Shown: positions 17,302 to 27,058 of the stretch, one piece after another
Numbering within the stretch: position 1 is the stretch's first letter
How the letters are laid out: every line of letters starts with the position of its first letter
Source of the DNA: Lentisphaerota bacterium
GTDB taxonomy: Bacteria; Verrucomicrobiota; Kiritimatiellia; UBA8416; JAIOPI01
Assembly: GCA_021413965.1 (NCBI GenBank)
Contig: JAIOPI010000018.1
Coordinates: forward strand, 111,514 to 175,513
Direction: 5' to 3'
Length of the DNA: 64,000 nt
The notes under the pieces: model-generated
The model's input: the letters and a program-made list of their open reading frames with translations, nothing else
Database searches by the model: none
What the model was told of the DNA's origin: nothing
Program-made: the position numbers and the translations under genes

Positions 17302-17883
17302 CTAGCGGCTCCAGTGTTGAAGCCAGGGTTGCAGGACTTCCATGGGCAGGCCGAGAATATTCGTCCACGACCCGCCGAAGCCCGCGATGATCGCCTGTCC
17401 GTTCTCGCCAATGTCGTACGCGCCCGCCTTGTCGAGTGAACGTACGGTTTCCAGGTAGGCGTGGATGTCCGCCTCCGCCAGTTGCCGGAAGCGCACGAGC
17501 GATGCGGTCACATGCAGAGTCAGCCCACCGCCGTCAGCGGACAACGCCAGGGCGGTGAGCACCCGGTGGTCGCGGCCGGAGAACGCCCGCAGGAAGGATT
17601 CAGCCTCCGCGCGCGAGCCGGGCTTGCCCAGGAGGCGTCCGTCCAGATCGATGACCGTGTCCGCCGCCACGATGAGATGATCGGGTGCCTGCGCCCGGCA
17701 CCAGTCGAACTTGCGGCGCGCGTTCTCGCGCGCCGCCCCCTCGGGATCATCGGGGGTGGCGATTTCCACGACCGCGGGCACGCGGACTTCGAATGGGACA
17801 CCCATCTCCGTGAGCATGTGGCGCCGTCGAGCTGAGGCGGAGGCCAGGATCAAGGGCTTGCGCAATTGCATGGGGCGGAGCAT
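17302..17883 (-). CDS. maf: Maf-family nucleotide pyrophosphatase
   Basis: 193 residues. Maf proteins hydrolyse non-canonical or pyrimidine nucleoside triphosphates (dTTP/UTP, m7GTP). Family motifs: LILASASARRRHML at the N-terminus, AADTVIDLDGRLLGKP in the centre with the catalytic Asp, and DKAGAYDIGENGQAI. The segment DKAGAY is the usual active-site patch. Either of two Met codons (17883 or 17871) could start translation; neither has a strong ribosome site. A GCGCAAACGTTGCGC palindrome lies immediately upstream. Confidence 0.9.
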   Translation of the reverse strand: MLRPMQLRKPLILASASARRRHMLTEMGVPFEVRVPAVVEIATPDDPEGAARENARRKFDWCRAQAPDHLIVAADTVIDLDGRLLGKPGSRAEAESFLRAFSGRDHRVLTALALSADGGGLTLHVTASLVRFRQLAEADIHAYLETVRSLDKAGAYDIGENGQAIIAGFGGSWTNILGLPMEVLQPWLQHWSR

Positions 17884-17919
17884 AGCGCAAACGTTGCGCT
17901 TGTCACCAATTCGTCACCA

Positions 17920-18396
17920 TCATGGCGCGGCCATGTGGCCTGGCGACGTCGCCCGCCCGTTGGCGGCGAGGTGGCGGAGGAGTTGCTGCACGTTGCGCGC
18001 GAGTGCCGCCATGGCGGCCATGGGTTCCGCGTCGGCGAGGTCGCCAATCTGCCAGAACTCGATGCGCGACAGCCAATGCGGGTGATCGCGCTGCACCATC
18101 GGGCGATGCTCGGACTCGAAGAGCGCCACGATGCGGGTGGCACCCGCGAGGTCGGCTTCCTGGACGGAGAGGGGGTAGCGCGAGGCGTCCCGCGGTTCGA
18201 TGCCGTGCCGGCGCAACTCGGCGACGGCGAATGCAGACATGGGACCGGGGTTGTTCAGGGTGTTGAGGTCCCGCATCAAGCCGCGCGATTCCGCACGCCA
18301 GGTCAGTCCGAGGTGGGCGGCGTGGTGGTTGAAGAACTCCTCCGCGAAGCGGCTGCGGTAGTAGTTTCCGCTGCACAGGAAGAGGAAGATGCGCAT
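17920..18396 (-). CDS. low-molecular-weight phosphatase-like protein
   Basis: 158 residues from ATG 18396; the extension in the track lacks family features. MRIFLFLCSGNYYRSRFAE carries the C-x5-R loop of LMW protein tyrosine phosphatases and arsenate reductases at the very N-terminus. Later IVALFESEHRP and FWQIGDL follow the family fold, but the classic DP(F/W) general-acid Asp motif is not clear: the expected site reads WQIGDLAD. Substrate unknown. The gap to maf is 36 nt, so they may share a transcript. Confidence 0.7.
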   Translation of the reverse strand: MRIFLFLCSGNYYRSRFAEEFFNHHAAHLGLTWRAESRGLMRDLNTLNNPGPMSAFAVAELRRHGIEPRDASRYPLSVQEADLAGATRIVALFESEHRPMVQRDHPHWLSRIEFWQIGDLADAEPMAAMAALARNVQQLLRHLAANGRATSPGHMAAP

Positions 18397-18610
18397 GGGC
18401 AGTGGTAGTACCGCATTCGGGCAGCGACGGCAAGTGCAGCGGGTGAACGTTCTGAATGACGAGCGGAGGGGGGCGCGGCCGGGCACGTCGCTCGGAGGTC
18501 GTGTGGCGCATGCCGGGGGATGTGTCTGCTGACCGCCGGCTGCCGGCCAGGTGCGTCCGCATCCGGCGAATCCGGGATTCACCGGATGCGGGGCTGTCTG
18601 CCGTTTCTGT

Positions 18611-19222
18611 TTACGGCATGGGCGCCGGTGCGGCTGGCGTATCGGACGGGGGCGTGCCCGGGACGGGCGCCGGCATCTGCGGCATCAGGCTGATGTACGG
18701 CGTGCTCACCGGCTGTCCCGGCGGAACGAACGCGGGCGCCGGTTCACCGGCGACCGGCAGGCTCCTGACGTACTGGTAGAGCGACCGGAGGTCCTCGTCG
18801 CTCAAGGTCTTCAGGGCCCACCACGGCATGGGGGGATGGCCATCGCGAATCCGGGCATATTGAACCCAGGTGTCCTCATCCATGTCCTGCAGCAGCAGGC
18901 GCAAATTCGAGGCGTACGACGTGCCCCATGGCCCCTGCCAGCCGACGGGACTCCCGGTCAGCCATTCGGTTTCGGGCACGTGGCCGTCCTTCTGCATGTA
19001 TCCTGGAGTGTGACAGTCATTGCAGCCCGACACGGTCACGAGGTAGCGCCCCGCGTCCACCGGTGAGGCGGCCTGCACGCGAATGGATGTGGCGGGTGTC
19101 ACGGGCGCGACGCTGCTCTCGGCGCCTGCCCGCGCGGCATACCCCGCCGCCAGTGCGGCCGATACGCCCAAACCCGCCATCCACACCAATCTCGAACGCA
19201 ACACGGCATGTTTCGTACCCAT
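18611..19222 (-). CDS. c-type cytochrome (single heme)
   Basis: 203 residues with a signal peptide (LVWMAGLGVSAALAAGYAA). One heme-binding motif CNDCH lies near residue 70, after a GRYLVTVSG helix start. PPMPWWALKTLSDEDLRSLYQYVRSLP provides the Met ligand region and the C-terminal helix of class I cytochromes c. A Pro-rich tail of ~35 residues follows. It likely carries electrons in the periplasm. No oxidase or dehydrogenase partner is adjacent. GGGAGGG precedes the ATG. Confidence 0.85.
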   Translation of the reverse strand: MGTKHAVLRSRLVWMAGLGVSAALAAGYAARAGAESSVAPVTPATSIRVQAASPVDAGRYLVTVSGCNDCHTPGYMQKDGHVPETEWLTGSPVGWQGPWGTSYASNLRLLLQDMDEDTWVQYARIRDGHPPMPWWALKTLSDEDLRSLYQYVRSLPVAGEPAPAFVPPGQPVSTPYISLMPQMPAPVPGTPPSDTPAAPAPMP

Positions 19223-19402
19223 CTTTACCCTCCCGTTTGATTTAAATCGTGTGCATTTCCATGGGGTGTGTCAAGTGGACGTGCAGGCCATTTTCCTGGT
19301 CGACATTCGGGCCGACGCGGACGGGGATGGGGGGCGCGGCCATCCTGCGGCAAGGCGCAGGTTGCAAGAAAGCAGGCATGTGGGCTAGCCTGCCGTCCAT
19401 CC

Positions 19403-20959
19403 ATGCGCGCCAGATCCAGCACTCCGTTTCTGAGCCTCCACGGCGTCTCGCTGCGCGTGGGAGAGCGCCTGTTGTTCACCGGGACCACGTGGACGTTCCG
19501 GCGGGGGCAGCAATGGGCGTTGGTGGGGCCGAATGGGGCGGGCAAATCCTGCCTTGCCGCGGCCCTGTGCGGGCACGTGCCAGTGGTGCGCGGCGACGTA
19601 CAGTATCACTTCCGCATGCCGCCGGGCGTCGAGCCGGAACACGCCGTCGGGACCGTTTCCTTTGCGGAACAGCGGGCGGCCGTCGGCAACGGGTTTGTGC
19701 AGGCGCGTTGGAACACCTGGGCCTTGGAGGGGGCGGCGCGCGTGTCCGACTACCTGTCGCGGGACCACGTTGAGGATCGCAATCCGTTCGAGATCCGCGT
19801 TGATCCGCCGGGCGCGGCCGCCGCGTTTGCGCGGCGGCGCCGGCATGCCATCGCCGCCACGCAAATTGCCTCGCTGCAGCGCCGGGCGCTGATCACGCTG
19901 TCCAACGGCGAAATGCGCAAGGTCGTGCTGGCCCGGGCGCTGTGCCGCCCCCTGCGCCTGCTGATTCTCGACGATCCGTTTGCAGGACTCGATGGGTTGT
20001 ACCGGCGACATTTGCGCGACGTGCTGACGTCGATCATGCGCGGGCCGCTGCGCGTGCTGCTGATCACGCCACGGCTGTCCGATCTGCCGCGGGGCATCAC
20101 GCATATGCTGGTGGCCGAACGCGGCCGGGTCGTGGCGCAGGGGGCGGCCGGCGTCGTGCGCCGCCTGGCCGTCGTGCGCCGTCTGCTGGCGCCACATGCC
20201 GTGGCCGCCGCCGGGCGCCTGCCCATCCCCGTGCCCGCCTCGCCTCCGCGCCCGGCCGGCCGTGACGTGATCTGCCTGCGAGAGGTGACGGTGCGCTACG
20301 GGCGCACGACGATCCTGGACCGGGTGAACTGGACGGTGCGCGCCGGTGAAAGCTGGGCGCTGCTCGGCCCCAATGGCGCCGGGAAAACGACCGTGCTCAG
20401 CCTGATTGTCGGAGACAACCCACAGGCGTATGCGAACGACGTCTCGGTGTTTGGCCGGCGGCGGGGAACCGGGGAATCAATCTGGGAGATCAAGCGCCGG
20501 ATCGGATGGATATCGCCGGAAGTGCACCTGAACTGCGATGGGGCACGCTGTTGCCTGGACACGGTGCTCGATGGATTTTCTTCAGCCGATGGCGCGCGCC
20601 CGCCGGGCACGCGCCGCCAGCGGTTGCAGGCGCGGCAGTGGTTGAAGGCGTTTGGGCTGCTGGCGCACGCGGGGCAGCCGCTGGGCACGCTGTCGACGGG
20701 ACTGCAACGCATGGTCCTGCTCGCGCGGGCACTGGTTGCGGGGCCGGACTTGCTGGTGCTGGATGAGCCGTGCCAGGGATTGGATGCCGCGCATCGCCGG
20801 CGGTTTGTTCAGACCGTGGATGCGATTCTGCAGAGGACCGCCACCACGGTGATCTACGTGACGCACCGGCGCGACGAGCTGCCGGCGCGGCTGCAGCACG
20901 TTCTGCGATTGAGCGGCGGCAGGGGTGGATCTTCATCAGGCGGCCGGCGTCGCGGGTAG
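19403..20959 (+). CDS. double ABC ATPase, ModF/PhrA-like
   Basis: 518 residues from ATG 19403. Two ATPase domains lie in tandem. The first has Walker A GPNGAGKSCL, signature LSNGEMRK and Walker B LLILDDPF. The second has GPNGAGKTTVL, LSTGLQRM and LLVLDEPC. No membrane segment is present. This layout matches ModF/PhrA (molybdenum-related or 'photorepair' ATPase), whose real role is not settled. No permease is adjacent, so import is doubtful. Its end overlaps the convergent desaturase by 24 nt. Confidence 0.82.
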   Translation: MRARSSTPFLSLHGVSLRVGERLLFTGTTWTFRRGQQWALVGPNGAGKSCLAAALCGHVPVVRGDVQYHFRMPPGVEPEHAVGTVSFAEQRAAVGNGFVQARWNTWALEGAARVSDYLSRDHVEDRNPFEIRVDPPGAAAAFARRRRHAIAATQIASLQRRALITLSNGEMRKVVLARALCRPLRLLILDDPFAGLDGLYRRHLRDVLTSIMRGPLRVLLITPRLSDLPRGITHMLVAERGRVVAQGAAGVVRRLAVVRRLLAPHAVAAAGRLPIPVPASPPRPAGRDVICLREVTVRYGRTTILDRVNWTVRAGESWALLGPNGAGKTTVLSLIVGDNPQAYANDVSVFGRRRGTGESIWEIKRRIGWISPEVHLNCDGARCCLDTVLDGFSSADGARPPGTRRQRLQARQWLKAFGLLAHAGQPLGTLSTGLQRMVLLARALVAGPDLLVLDEPCQGLDAAHRRRFVQTVDAILQRTATTVIYVTHRRDELPARLQHVLRLSGGRGGSSSGGRRRG

Positions 20960-21949
20960 CTCCGGCCGGAACTGGTAGGTCGGCTCGGTCCGCTGGCGTG
21001 CGATGATGGCGCCGATCTGCCTCCAGGTTTTCAGCAGTCCGTCGGGGGTGGGCGGCAGCTGGGGTGCGCACAAGCGGTGCAATTTTCGCAAATTGTAGCA
21101 GGGCACGGCGGCGTACATGTGATGTTCGATGTGGTAGTTCATGTGCCAGTAGATGAACCGCAGGAAGGGGTTCACGTGGATGGTGCGGCAGCAGAGCCGG
21201 AAGTCCGGGGTCTTGTCCATGAGCCCAACGTGCTGGGTGTTGTTCAGAAGGTAGAGCAGCCAGCCACCGTAGAACGGGGCGAGCGTCGTCAGCACCGGCA
21301 GCAGCCAAAGGCGCTCGTAGATCGACACGCTCACGATGAGGATGTGGAATGCCAGGATGGCGCGGGACCAGTTGAAGAGGCGGCGCCGGCCGGCCTCGTC
21401 CATTTCGGCCAGCACCCTCGTTTCCCAGGCTCCGTCGGCACGTTCCGCGCTCAGCCGCACGGTGCGCTTGATCCACTTCCACAGGCCGAGCGGGTGGACG
21501 ATTCCGGTCCGCACAAATTCCCCGACTGACATCAGCATCGGCAGCGTCACTTCCAGATCGCGAGGCGGGTGGAGGGTATGCTGGTGGTGGCGCGTATGGC
21601 TGGCCGTGAACCAGTACACATTGTTCCAGCTCAAGAGGCTGAACACGTGCGCAAAGAACGTATTGAGGGCGCGCGTCTTGAATACCGTCTGATGGCACAA
21701 CTCGTGGAAGCCGTTCAGCAGGAATCCCCAGACGCTGCCGTGCACAAAGAGAATCAGGAGCACGATCGGCCAGGAGACCCGGCCCTGTGCCAGCCAGGCC
21801 GCCGATCCGGTGAACGCGAGGAGCGCGAGAAAGCCGCCGGTCTGGAGCCAGCCGCGCAGGTCGCTGCGCTCATTCAACTGGCGCAGCATCTCCCGCTCCA
21901 CCGGGACGCGGTACCAACGGATGGGGGCTTCGGGGGCTTCCGCCTTCAT
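20936..21949 (-). CDS. membrane fatty acid desaturase
   Basis: 337 residues from ATG 21949. The track's 1112-residue ORF is this gene plus antisense of two plus-strand genes. Three histidine boxes bind the di-iron site: HELCHQ, HTRHHQHT and NYHIEHHMY. Hydrophobic segments pair around residues ~35-70 and ~200-235. Members insert double bonds or hydroxylate fatty acids or carotenoids in the membrane using O2. No reductase partner is nearby, and substrate and position cannot be read. The need for oxygen contrasts with the anaerobic hydrogenase genes. Confidence 0.88.
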   Translation of the reverse strand: MKAEAPEAPIRWYRVPVEREMLRQLNERSDLRGWLQTGGFLALLAFTGSAAWLAQGRVSWPIVLLILFVHGSVWGFLLNGFHELCHQTVFKTRALNTFFAHVFSLLSWNNVYWFTASHTRHHQHTLHPPRDLEVTLPMLMSVGEFVRTGIVHPLGLWKWIKRTVRLSAERADGAWETRVLAEMDEAGRRRLFNWSRAILAFHILIVSVSIYERLWLLPVLTTLAPFYGGWLLYLLNNTQHVGLMDKTPDFRLCCRTIHVNPFLRFIYWHMNYHIEHHMYAAVPCYNLRKLHRLCAPQLPPTPDGLLKTWRQIGAIIARQRTEPTYQFRPELPATPAA

Positions 21950-22069
21950 GAGGTTCCCGGGTTCAAGGGGGGCATGGTATAGAAATGTGCGGGATGCGTG
22001 CCAGCCCGGAAGTGCGGGCCCGATGGCCGCGCTTGACAAGCCGGCCCTTTCGGCGCAGACGATGCGCGG

Positions 22070-23134
22070 ATGAGGACGATTCGGTGGGGCATCATTGGCT
22101 GCGGCGACGTGACGGAGGTCAAGAGCGGGCCGGCGTTTCAGCAGGCGCCGGGCAGCGCGCTGGTGGCCGTGATGCGGCGTACGGCGGCGCGGGCGGAGGA
22201 TTACGCGCGGCGGCACGGCGTGCCGCGTTGGTATACCGATGCTGATGCGCTGATTGCGGATCCGGATGTGGACGCCGTTTACGTGGCGACGCCCCCGGGA
22301 AGTCACCTGGAGCATGCGCGGCGCGTGTGCCGGGCCGGCAAGCCCTGCTATGTCGAGAAGCCGATGGCCCGCCACGCGCCGGAGGCGCGCGCGATGGTTG
22401 AGGCGTTTCGCATCGCTGGCGTCCCGCTTTTCGTGGCCTATTACCGGCGGGCGTTGCCGCGCTTTCGCGCCCTGAAAGAGATTATCGCATCCGGTCGCCT
22501 CGGTGCGCTGAGCGGCGTCGCGTTCATCCTGGCCCGAGCGCGTCGGGAGCCGGCCGCACCAGGCTGGCGGCTGGATCCGGCGATCTCCGGTGGCGGGCTT
22601 TTCCTGGACATGGGGTGCCACGTGCTTGACCTCATCGATTACCTCGCGGGGCCGGTGGACGTGACGCAATCCACGGTCTGTCACGCCGGAAGCCCGTGGC
22701 TTGCAGAGGATCGCGTGCAGATGGACTTTCGCACGACCGCGGAGGTGCCTGGCCGCGGCGAGTGCGACTTCGCGGCCGGCGCTGATGCGGATGAGCTGGT
22801 CTTCCGCGGCGCGGCGGGGCGAGCGAGCGTCGCCGTGTTCGGGGACGGGCCGGTGCGCCTGGAGACCGTTTCCGGGTGCGAGGACGTGCACGTCCCGCAT
22901 CCCGAGCACGTGCAGCAGCCGTTGATCGCGTCCATCGTGGCTCAACTGCTTGGCGGCGAGGCTTGTCCCAGCACGGGTGAAAGCGCGCTGCGTACGACGC
23001 AGGTGATGGACCGCGTCCTGACGGCCTACTACGGTGGGCGTGACGACGCGTTCTGGGAGCGCCCGGCGTCCTGGCCGGGGGCGGCCGGCGGGGCGGTGAT
23101 GTGGAGCGCCGACCGCGGCGGCGACCGGGGGTAG
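22070..23134 (+). CDS. Gfo/Idh/MocA-family oxidoreductase
   Basis: 354 residues. The N-terminal Rossmann motif is WGIIGCGDVTEVKSGPAF, and CYVEKPMARH holds the EKP catalytic Lys of the family. The C-terminal alpha/beta domain follows (GGGLFLDMGCHVLDLIDYL). Such enzymes oxidise or reduce sugars and cyclitols with NAD(P). Substrate unknown. An aldo/keto reductase follows 108 nt downstream on the same strand, so the two may work on related sugar intermediates. Confidence 0.9.
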   Translation: MRTIRWGIIGCGDVTEVKSGPAFQQAPGSALVAVMRRTAARAEDYARRHGVPRWYTDADALIADPDVDAVYVATPPGSHLEHARRVCRAGKPCYVEKPMARHAPEARAMVEAFRIAGVPLFVAYYRRALPRFRALKEIIASGRLGALSGVAFILARARREPAAPGWRLDPAISGGGLFLDMGCHVLDLIDYLAGPVDVTQSTVCHAGSPWLAEDRVQMDFRTTAEVPGRGECDFAAGADADELVFRGAAGRASVAVFGDGPVRLETVSGCEDVHVPHPEHVQQPLIASIVAQLLGGEACPSTGESALRTTQVMDRVLTAYYGGRDDAFWERPASWPGAAGGAVMWSADRGGDRG

Positions 23135-23242
23135 CGGTTCGGGACGGGCGCATGACGGGTGTCGCTGGCTGCCCGCGGATCTCCGCTTTCCAAGTCGTTG
23201 GTGCTGTGACAGAGTGCGCGTGATCGACAGGAGGTCCAGCCG

Positions 23243-24244
23243 ATGATAGACAGTCGCTATGCCACCATGACGTACCGTCGCTGCGGGCGCAGCGGCCTGA
23301 GGTTGCCCGCCCTCGCGCTGGGCTTCTGGCAGAACTTCGGCGAGGTTGATGTCTTCGACCACGCGCGCGCCATGGTCGTGAAGGCCTTCGACCTCGGGAT
23401 TACACATGTGGATCTCGCCAATACCTACGGCCCGCCCATGGGCGCGGCGGAAGAAACGTTCGGCCGGATCTTGCGGCGCGATCTGGCGGGGCATCGCGAC
23501 GAGCTGATCATCGCCACCAAGGCAGGGTTCACGATGTGGCCGGGCCCCTACGGCGACTGGGGATCGCGCAAGCATGTAGTCTCGAGTCTCGACCAGAGCC
23601 TGCGGCGGCTGGGGGTCGATTACGTGGACATCTTCTACCACCACCGGCCGGATCCGGAGACGCCCATCGAAGAGACCATGGGCGCGCTGTCGCACCTGGT
23701 GCGTCAGGGAAAGGCGCTGTACGTGGGCATCAGCAACTACCGCCCGGAAGCGGCGCGGCGGGCCATCGCCCTGTTGCGCGAGGCCGGGACGCCCTGTCTG
23801 ATTCACCAGCCCGTGTACAGTCTTTTCAACCGCTGGGTGGAGGATGGCCTGCTCGATCTGATCGCGGCGGAGGGCGTGGGGTGCATGGCGTTCTCGCCGC
23901 TGGCGCAGGGTCTCCTGACCGACCGGTACCTCGACGGGATACCGGCCGGGTCGCGGGCCACCAAGGCGCACAGTTGGCTGCGGCGCGAAGACGTGACGCC
24001 GGCCCGCGTCGAGGCGGCGCGAGCGCTGCGCGACATGGCCCGCGCCCGGGGACAGAGCCTGCCGCAACTGGCGCTGGCCTGGGTGCTCCGCCGTCCGGAC
24101 GTGACGTCGGCGCTCATCGGCGCGAGTCGTGCCGAGCAGATCGTGGAGAACGTGGGGGCGCTGGCGATGACCAGTTTTTCGGACGCGGAGCTGGCGGCCA
24201 TCGACGCGATCTGCGCACCGGTGTTGATCAAGCCCGGGAAATAG
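23243..24244 (+). CDS. aldo/keto reductase, YghZ/AKR14-like
   Basis: 333 residues with AGGAGG upstream of the ATG. The NADP-dependent AKR tetrad is visible: DLANTYG (Asp and Tyr), ATKAG (Lys) and FYHHRPDP (His). TMWPGPYGDWGSRK is close to the loop of E. coli YghZ, an L-glyceraldehyde-3-phosphate reductase that detoxifies stereochemically wrong triose phosphates. Length fits. The exact substrate is inferred from the resemblance only. Confidence 0.88.
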   Translation: MIDSRYATMTYRRCGRSGLRLPALALGFWQNFGEVDVFDHARAMVVKAFDLGITHVDLANTYGPPMGAAEETFGRILRRDLAGHRDELIIATKAGFTMWPGPYGDWGSRKHVVSSLDQSLRRLGVDYVDIFYHHRPDPETPIEETMGALSHLVRQGKALYVGISNYRPEAARRAIALLREAGTPCLIHQPVYSLFNRWVEDGLLDLIAAEGVGCMAFSPLAQGLLTDRYLDGIPAGSRATKAHSWLRREDVTPARVEAARALRDMARARGQSLPQLALAWVLRRPDVTSALIGASRAEQIVENVGALAMTSFSDAELAAIDAICAPVLIKPGK

Positions 24245-24411
24245 CGCGGCAGCCACTTTGTTACGAGGGCGCACCTCGCGCGCCGTCTTATCCTTGCGGG
24301 ATCCCCGGGCACGCGGCTGATTGGCCAGTTACCGTTGCCGCGACCTGCGAGGTCCCGCCCGGCCACCTGTGGCCGGCTCACGGGAGGGGGCCTGTCCGGT
24401 GGCCTCGTGGC
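24245..24411. other. gap between convergent genes with a hairpin
   Basis: The 167-bp gap between the aldo/keto reductase and rhlE ends contains CCGGCCACCTGTGGCCGG near 24359-24376, an 8-bp stem with a 2-nt loop, without a T run. It could act as a weak bidirectional stop. No gene is seen. Confidence 0.35.
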
Positions 24412-25665
24412 TCACCGCCGCCGGCGATTGAACCCGCCGCCACTGCCGCCGCTGCCATAGCGGCGCGGGCCGCGTTGTCCAGGGCGGTGTCCGGGGCTGG
24501 CCGGTCGTGGGGCTGGTGCTGCGGGCGGAGGGGTGGCGAAGCCGGGCACCGTCTTTCGCTCGATGCGCTTGCCGATGAAGCGCTCGATCTTGCGCACATT
24601 GTCTTCCTCGTCGGGATCCACGAACGTGAGGGCGTTGCCGGTGGCGCTGGCGCGGCCGGTGCGGCCGATGCGGTGAATGTAATCCTCGGCGAAGGCCGGC
24701 GTGTCAAAATTGACGACGTGGGAAATCCCGTCCACGTCGATGCCGCGCGCCGCGATGTCCGTGGCGACCAGCACGCGGTAGTGGCCGCGCTTGAAGCCGT
24801 CGAGCGCGCGCTGGCGCTGCCCCTGGGTGCGGTTGGCGTGCAGCGCCGCGGAGGGAATGCCGCGTCGCTCCAGGCGCTGCTGGATCCGGTCCGCGCCGTG
24901 CTTGGTGCGTGAGAAGACGAGCACGCAGTCCAGTTCCTCGGATTCGATGATCTGGAAGAGCAAATCAATCTTGCGATCGCGCGCCACGGAAATGAGGTGC
25001 TGTGTCACGCTGGCCACCGGGTTGCGGCGCTCGCCCACTTCGATCAGCTTGGGCTGGCGCTGTACGCTGGCGGCCAGTTCGCGCACGTCGGGGGACATGG
25101 TGGCGGAGAAGAGCAGCGTCTGGCGATCGGTCGGGATCTCCTTCACGATCTGGCGCACGGCGTTGATAAAGCCCATGTCGAACATGCGGTCCGCTTCGTC
25201 GATGATCAGCACCTGAACGTGTTTGAGGTCAACGCGGCGCTGGCCCATCAGATCGATCAGGCGGCCGGGGGTGGCGACGACGATGTCGACGCCGCGGGCG
25301 AGGGCGTGAAGTTGCGGGCCATAGCCCACGCCGCCGTAAATGGCGACGGAGCGCTGGTGCAGGAACCGGCCGTAGGTGCGGACGGACTCTTCGACCTGCA
25401 GGGCCAGTTCGCGTGTGGGCGTCAGCACGAGGGCCTTGATGCCGTGGCGCGTGCGTCCGGCGGCCTCTTCCGCGGCGAGGCGATTGAGCAGGGGGAGGAC
25501 GAACGCGGCGGTTTTGCCCGTGCCGGTTTGGGCGCAGCCGATGATGTCGCGGCCCTCCAGCGCGAGGGGAATCGCCCGGGATTGGATGTCCGTGGGCGCG
25601 GTGTAACCAGTGGCGAGAATGCCCTGGACGAGTTTATCTGACAGGCCGAGTGTTTTGAATGGCAT
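24412..25665 (-). CDS. rhlE: DEAD-box RNA helicase, RhlE-like
   Basis: 417 residues from ATG 25665 (MPFKTLGLSDKLVQG). All helicase motifs are present in order: Q motif GYTAPTDIQSRAIP, Walker A AQTGTGKTAAFVLP, PTRELA, TPGRL, DEAD box as LIIDEADRMFDMGF, SAT, VFSRTKHGADR, ATDIAARGID and HRIGRTGRA. A basic Arg/Gly/Pro-rich tail ends in RRRR, as in RhlE proteins that act in ribosome assembly and mRNA decay. The longer ORF in the track has no upstream family similarity. Confidence 0.93.
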   Translation of the reverse strand: MPFKTLGLSDKLVQGILATGYTAPTDIQSRAIPLALEGRDIIGCAQTGTGKTAAFVLPLLNRLAAEEAAGRTRHGIKALVLTPTRELALQVEESVRTYGRFLHQRSVAIYGGVGYGPQLHALARGVDIVVATPGRLIDLMGQRRVDLKHVQVLIIDEADRMFDMGFINAVRQIVKEIPTDRQTLLFSATMSPDVRELAASVQRQPKLIEVGERRNPVASVTQHLISVARDRKIDLLFQIIESEELDCVLVFSRTKHGADRIQQRLERRGIPSAALHANRTQGQRQRALDGFKRGHYRVLVATDIAARGIDVDGISHVVNFDTPAFAEDYIHRIGRTGRASATGNALTFVDPDEEDNVRKIERFIGKRIERKTVPGFATPPPAAPAPRPASPGHRPGQRGPRRYGSGGSGGGFNRRRR

Positions 25666-25724
25666 GAAAGAGGGTAGCGACAATGGCGAGGGAAAGCGAC
25701 GACCAATTGCGAGGGCCGCCGCGC

Positions 25725-26807
25725 TTACTTCCAGGAACGGACGGTTGTGGTCTTGCCGCCGCTCGCGGCCGAGCGCTCGCACGCGTCGAGATAGGCCTGG
25801 ATTTGCGCGCCGCGCATCAGATCCGCCTGTTCGGGCTTGCCGCTGCGAATGGCGTTGATCAGGCGCTGGTAGTTGTTTGGTGTGGGCTTGATCAGGCGCG
25901 TTTCCCACTTGGTGGCGTGACGGTTTTTCCCGAGGCAGAGGTTCAGCTTGTCGTAGCCGTCGTCGAGGTTGATCCGCAGTGCGCCCTCCGTCCCGTGAAC
26001 GGCCAGCGCCACCGTATTGGCGTGTCCGGTGGCCCAGCGCGTCGTGTGGCACTGTCCCACGGCGCCATTACCGAAATGCAGTTCGATCATGGCGGTGTCG
26101 TTGGCATCGAGGGGTACGCCCTTCCATTTCGTGACCTTGCGTCCCTTGGCGTCCATCTTGGGAAAGGTGGCGAAGGTACAGCGCACCGACTCCAATTCCC
26201 CGGCGATGGCGGTGGTGAAATCAAGGATGTGACAGCCCAGATCGCCGAGTACGCCGCCCGAGCCCTTGGCGGTCTGCAGGCGCCAGAGCATGGCTTCAGA
26301 CGTCCAGCCGCCCCAGATGGCCGCGCTGAGCCAGGACTGCAGGTAGTGGCTGTGGACGTGGCGGATGTCGCCCAGCACGCCCTGGCGCACCAGGCTGAGC
26401 GCCTCCTGGAAGGCGGAACTGTTCCGGTAGCTGAAGTTGACCAGGTGTTGCGTGCCTTGCCGGCGATGCGCCGCCGTCGCGGCCTGGGCGACCTTTCTGG
26501 CTTCCGCGAGCGTCACCGTCAGCGGCTTTTCGCACATCAGGTGCTTGCCGGCCCGCAGGACGGCCAGGCTGGGGGCCGCGTGGTGGCGGTCCGGGGTGAC
26601 CACGGTCACGGCATCCACCTGGTCGATCAGTTCGTCAAGCGAAGCGGCCACGTGGGGGATGTCCCACTTTTTCGCAAAGGCCTGGGCGCGCTCGGCCAGG
26701 ACGTCCTGGCAGGCGGTCACGGCGACTCCCTTGATTTCCTTGAAGGAGCGTGCATGCGCGTTGGCCATGCCACCGGTGCCGACAATACCCAGTTTGATCA
26801 TTGCCAT
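25725..26807 (-). CDS. Gfo/Idh/MocA-family oxidoreductase
   Basis: 360 residues from ATG 26807, with AGGA 6 nt upstream. Rossmann motif KLGIVGTGGMANAHARSF, then MCEKPLTVTLAEA with the EKP Lys. The C-terminal domain has GGVLGDLGCHILDF and WATGHANTVALAVHGTEG, as in family members acting on sugars. It is not closely similar to the other family member at 22 kb by motif spelling. Substrate unknown. It is on the same strand as the helicase, 59 nt apart. Confidence 0.9.
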   Translation of the reverse strand: MAMIKLGIVGTGGMANAHARSFKEIKGVAVTACQDVLAERAQAFAKKWDIPHVAASLDELIDQVDAVTVVTPDRHHAAPSLAVLRAGKHLMCEKPLTVTLAEARKVAQAATAAHRRQGTQHLVNFSYRNSSAFQEALSLVRQGVLGDIRHVHSHYLQSWLSAAIWGGWTSEAMLWRLQTAKGSGGVLGDLGCHILDFTTAIAGELESVRCTFATFPKMDAKGRKVTKWKGVPLDANDTAMIELHFGNGAVGQCHTTRWATGHANTVALAVHGTEGALRINLDDGYDKLNLCLGKNRHATKWETRLIKPTPNNYQRLINAIRSGKPEQADLMRGAQIQAYLDACERSAASGGKTTTVRSWK

Positions 26808-27058
26808 TGCAGTCCTCCGATATGCCCGTGCGGGGCGGTGCAGGTTGTGTGGCGGTGCCGGCCCATCAGGCGACACGTTGTATCGATTGCGGTGGTGAAA
26901 GACAAGCCGGCATGCCGGCCCTGTTTCATGCGCGCGGGTTCGGAAGGCGCTGGCCACGCGATGGGCGAAAACGCGCCCGACGGTGGTCTTCTGGCGCGAT
27001 ACTTGCTTTATACGCCTGGGGCGATCGTATCGTCGCGTGCCGGGGTGGGGAGAGGCCA

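Noticed and set aside
20936-24274. 1112-residue minus ORF read as one gene
   Set aside because: Only the C-terminal 337 residues have family features (desaturase). The rest is antisense to the Gfo/Idh/MocA and aldo/keto reductase genes, which have clear motifs and ribosome sites.
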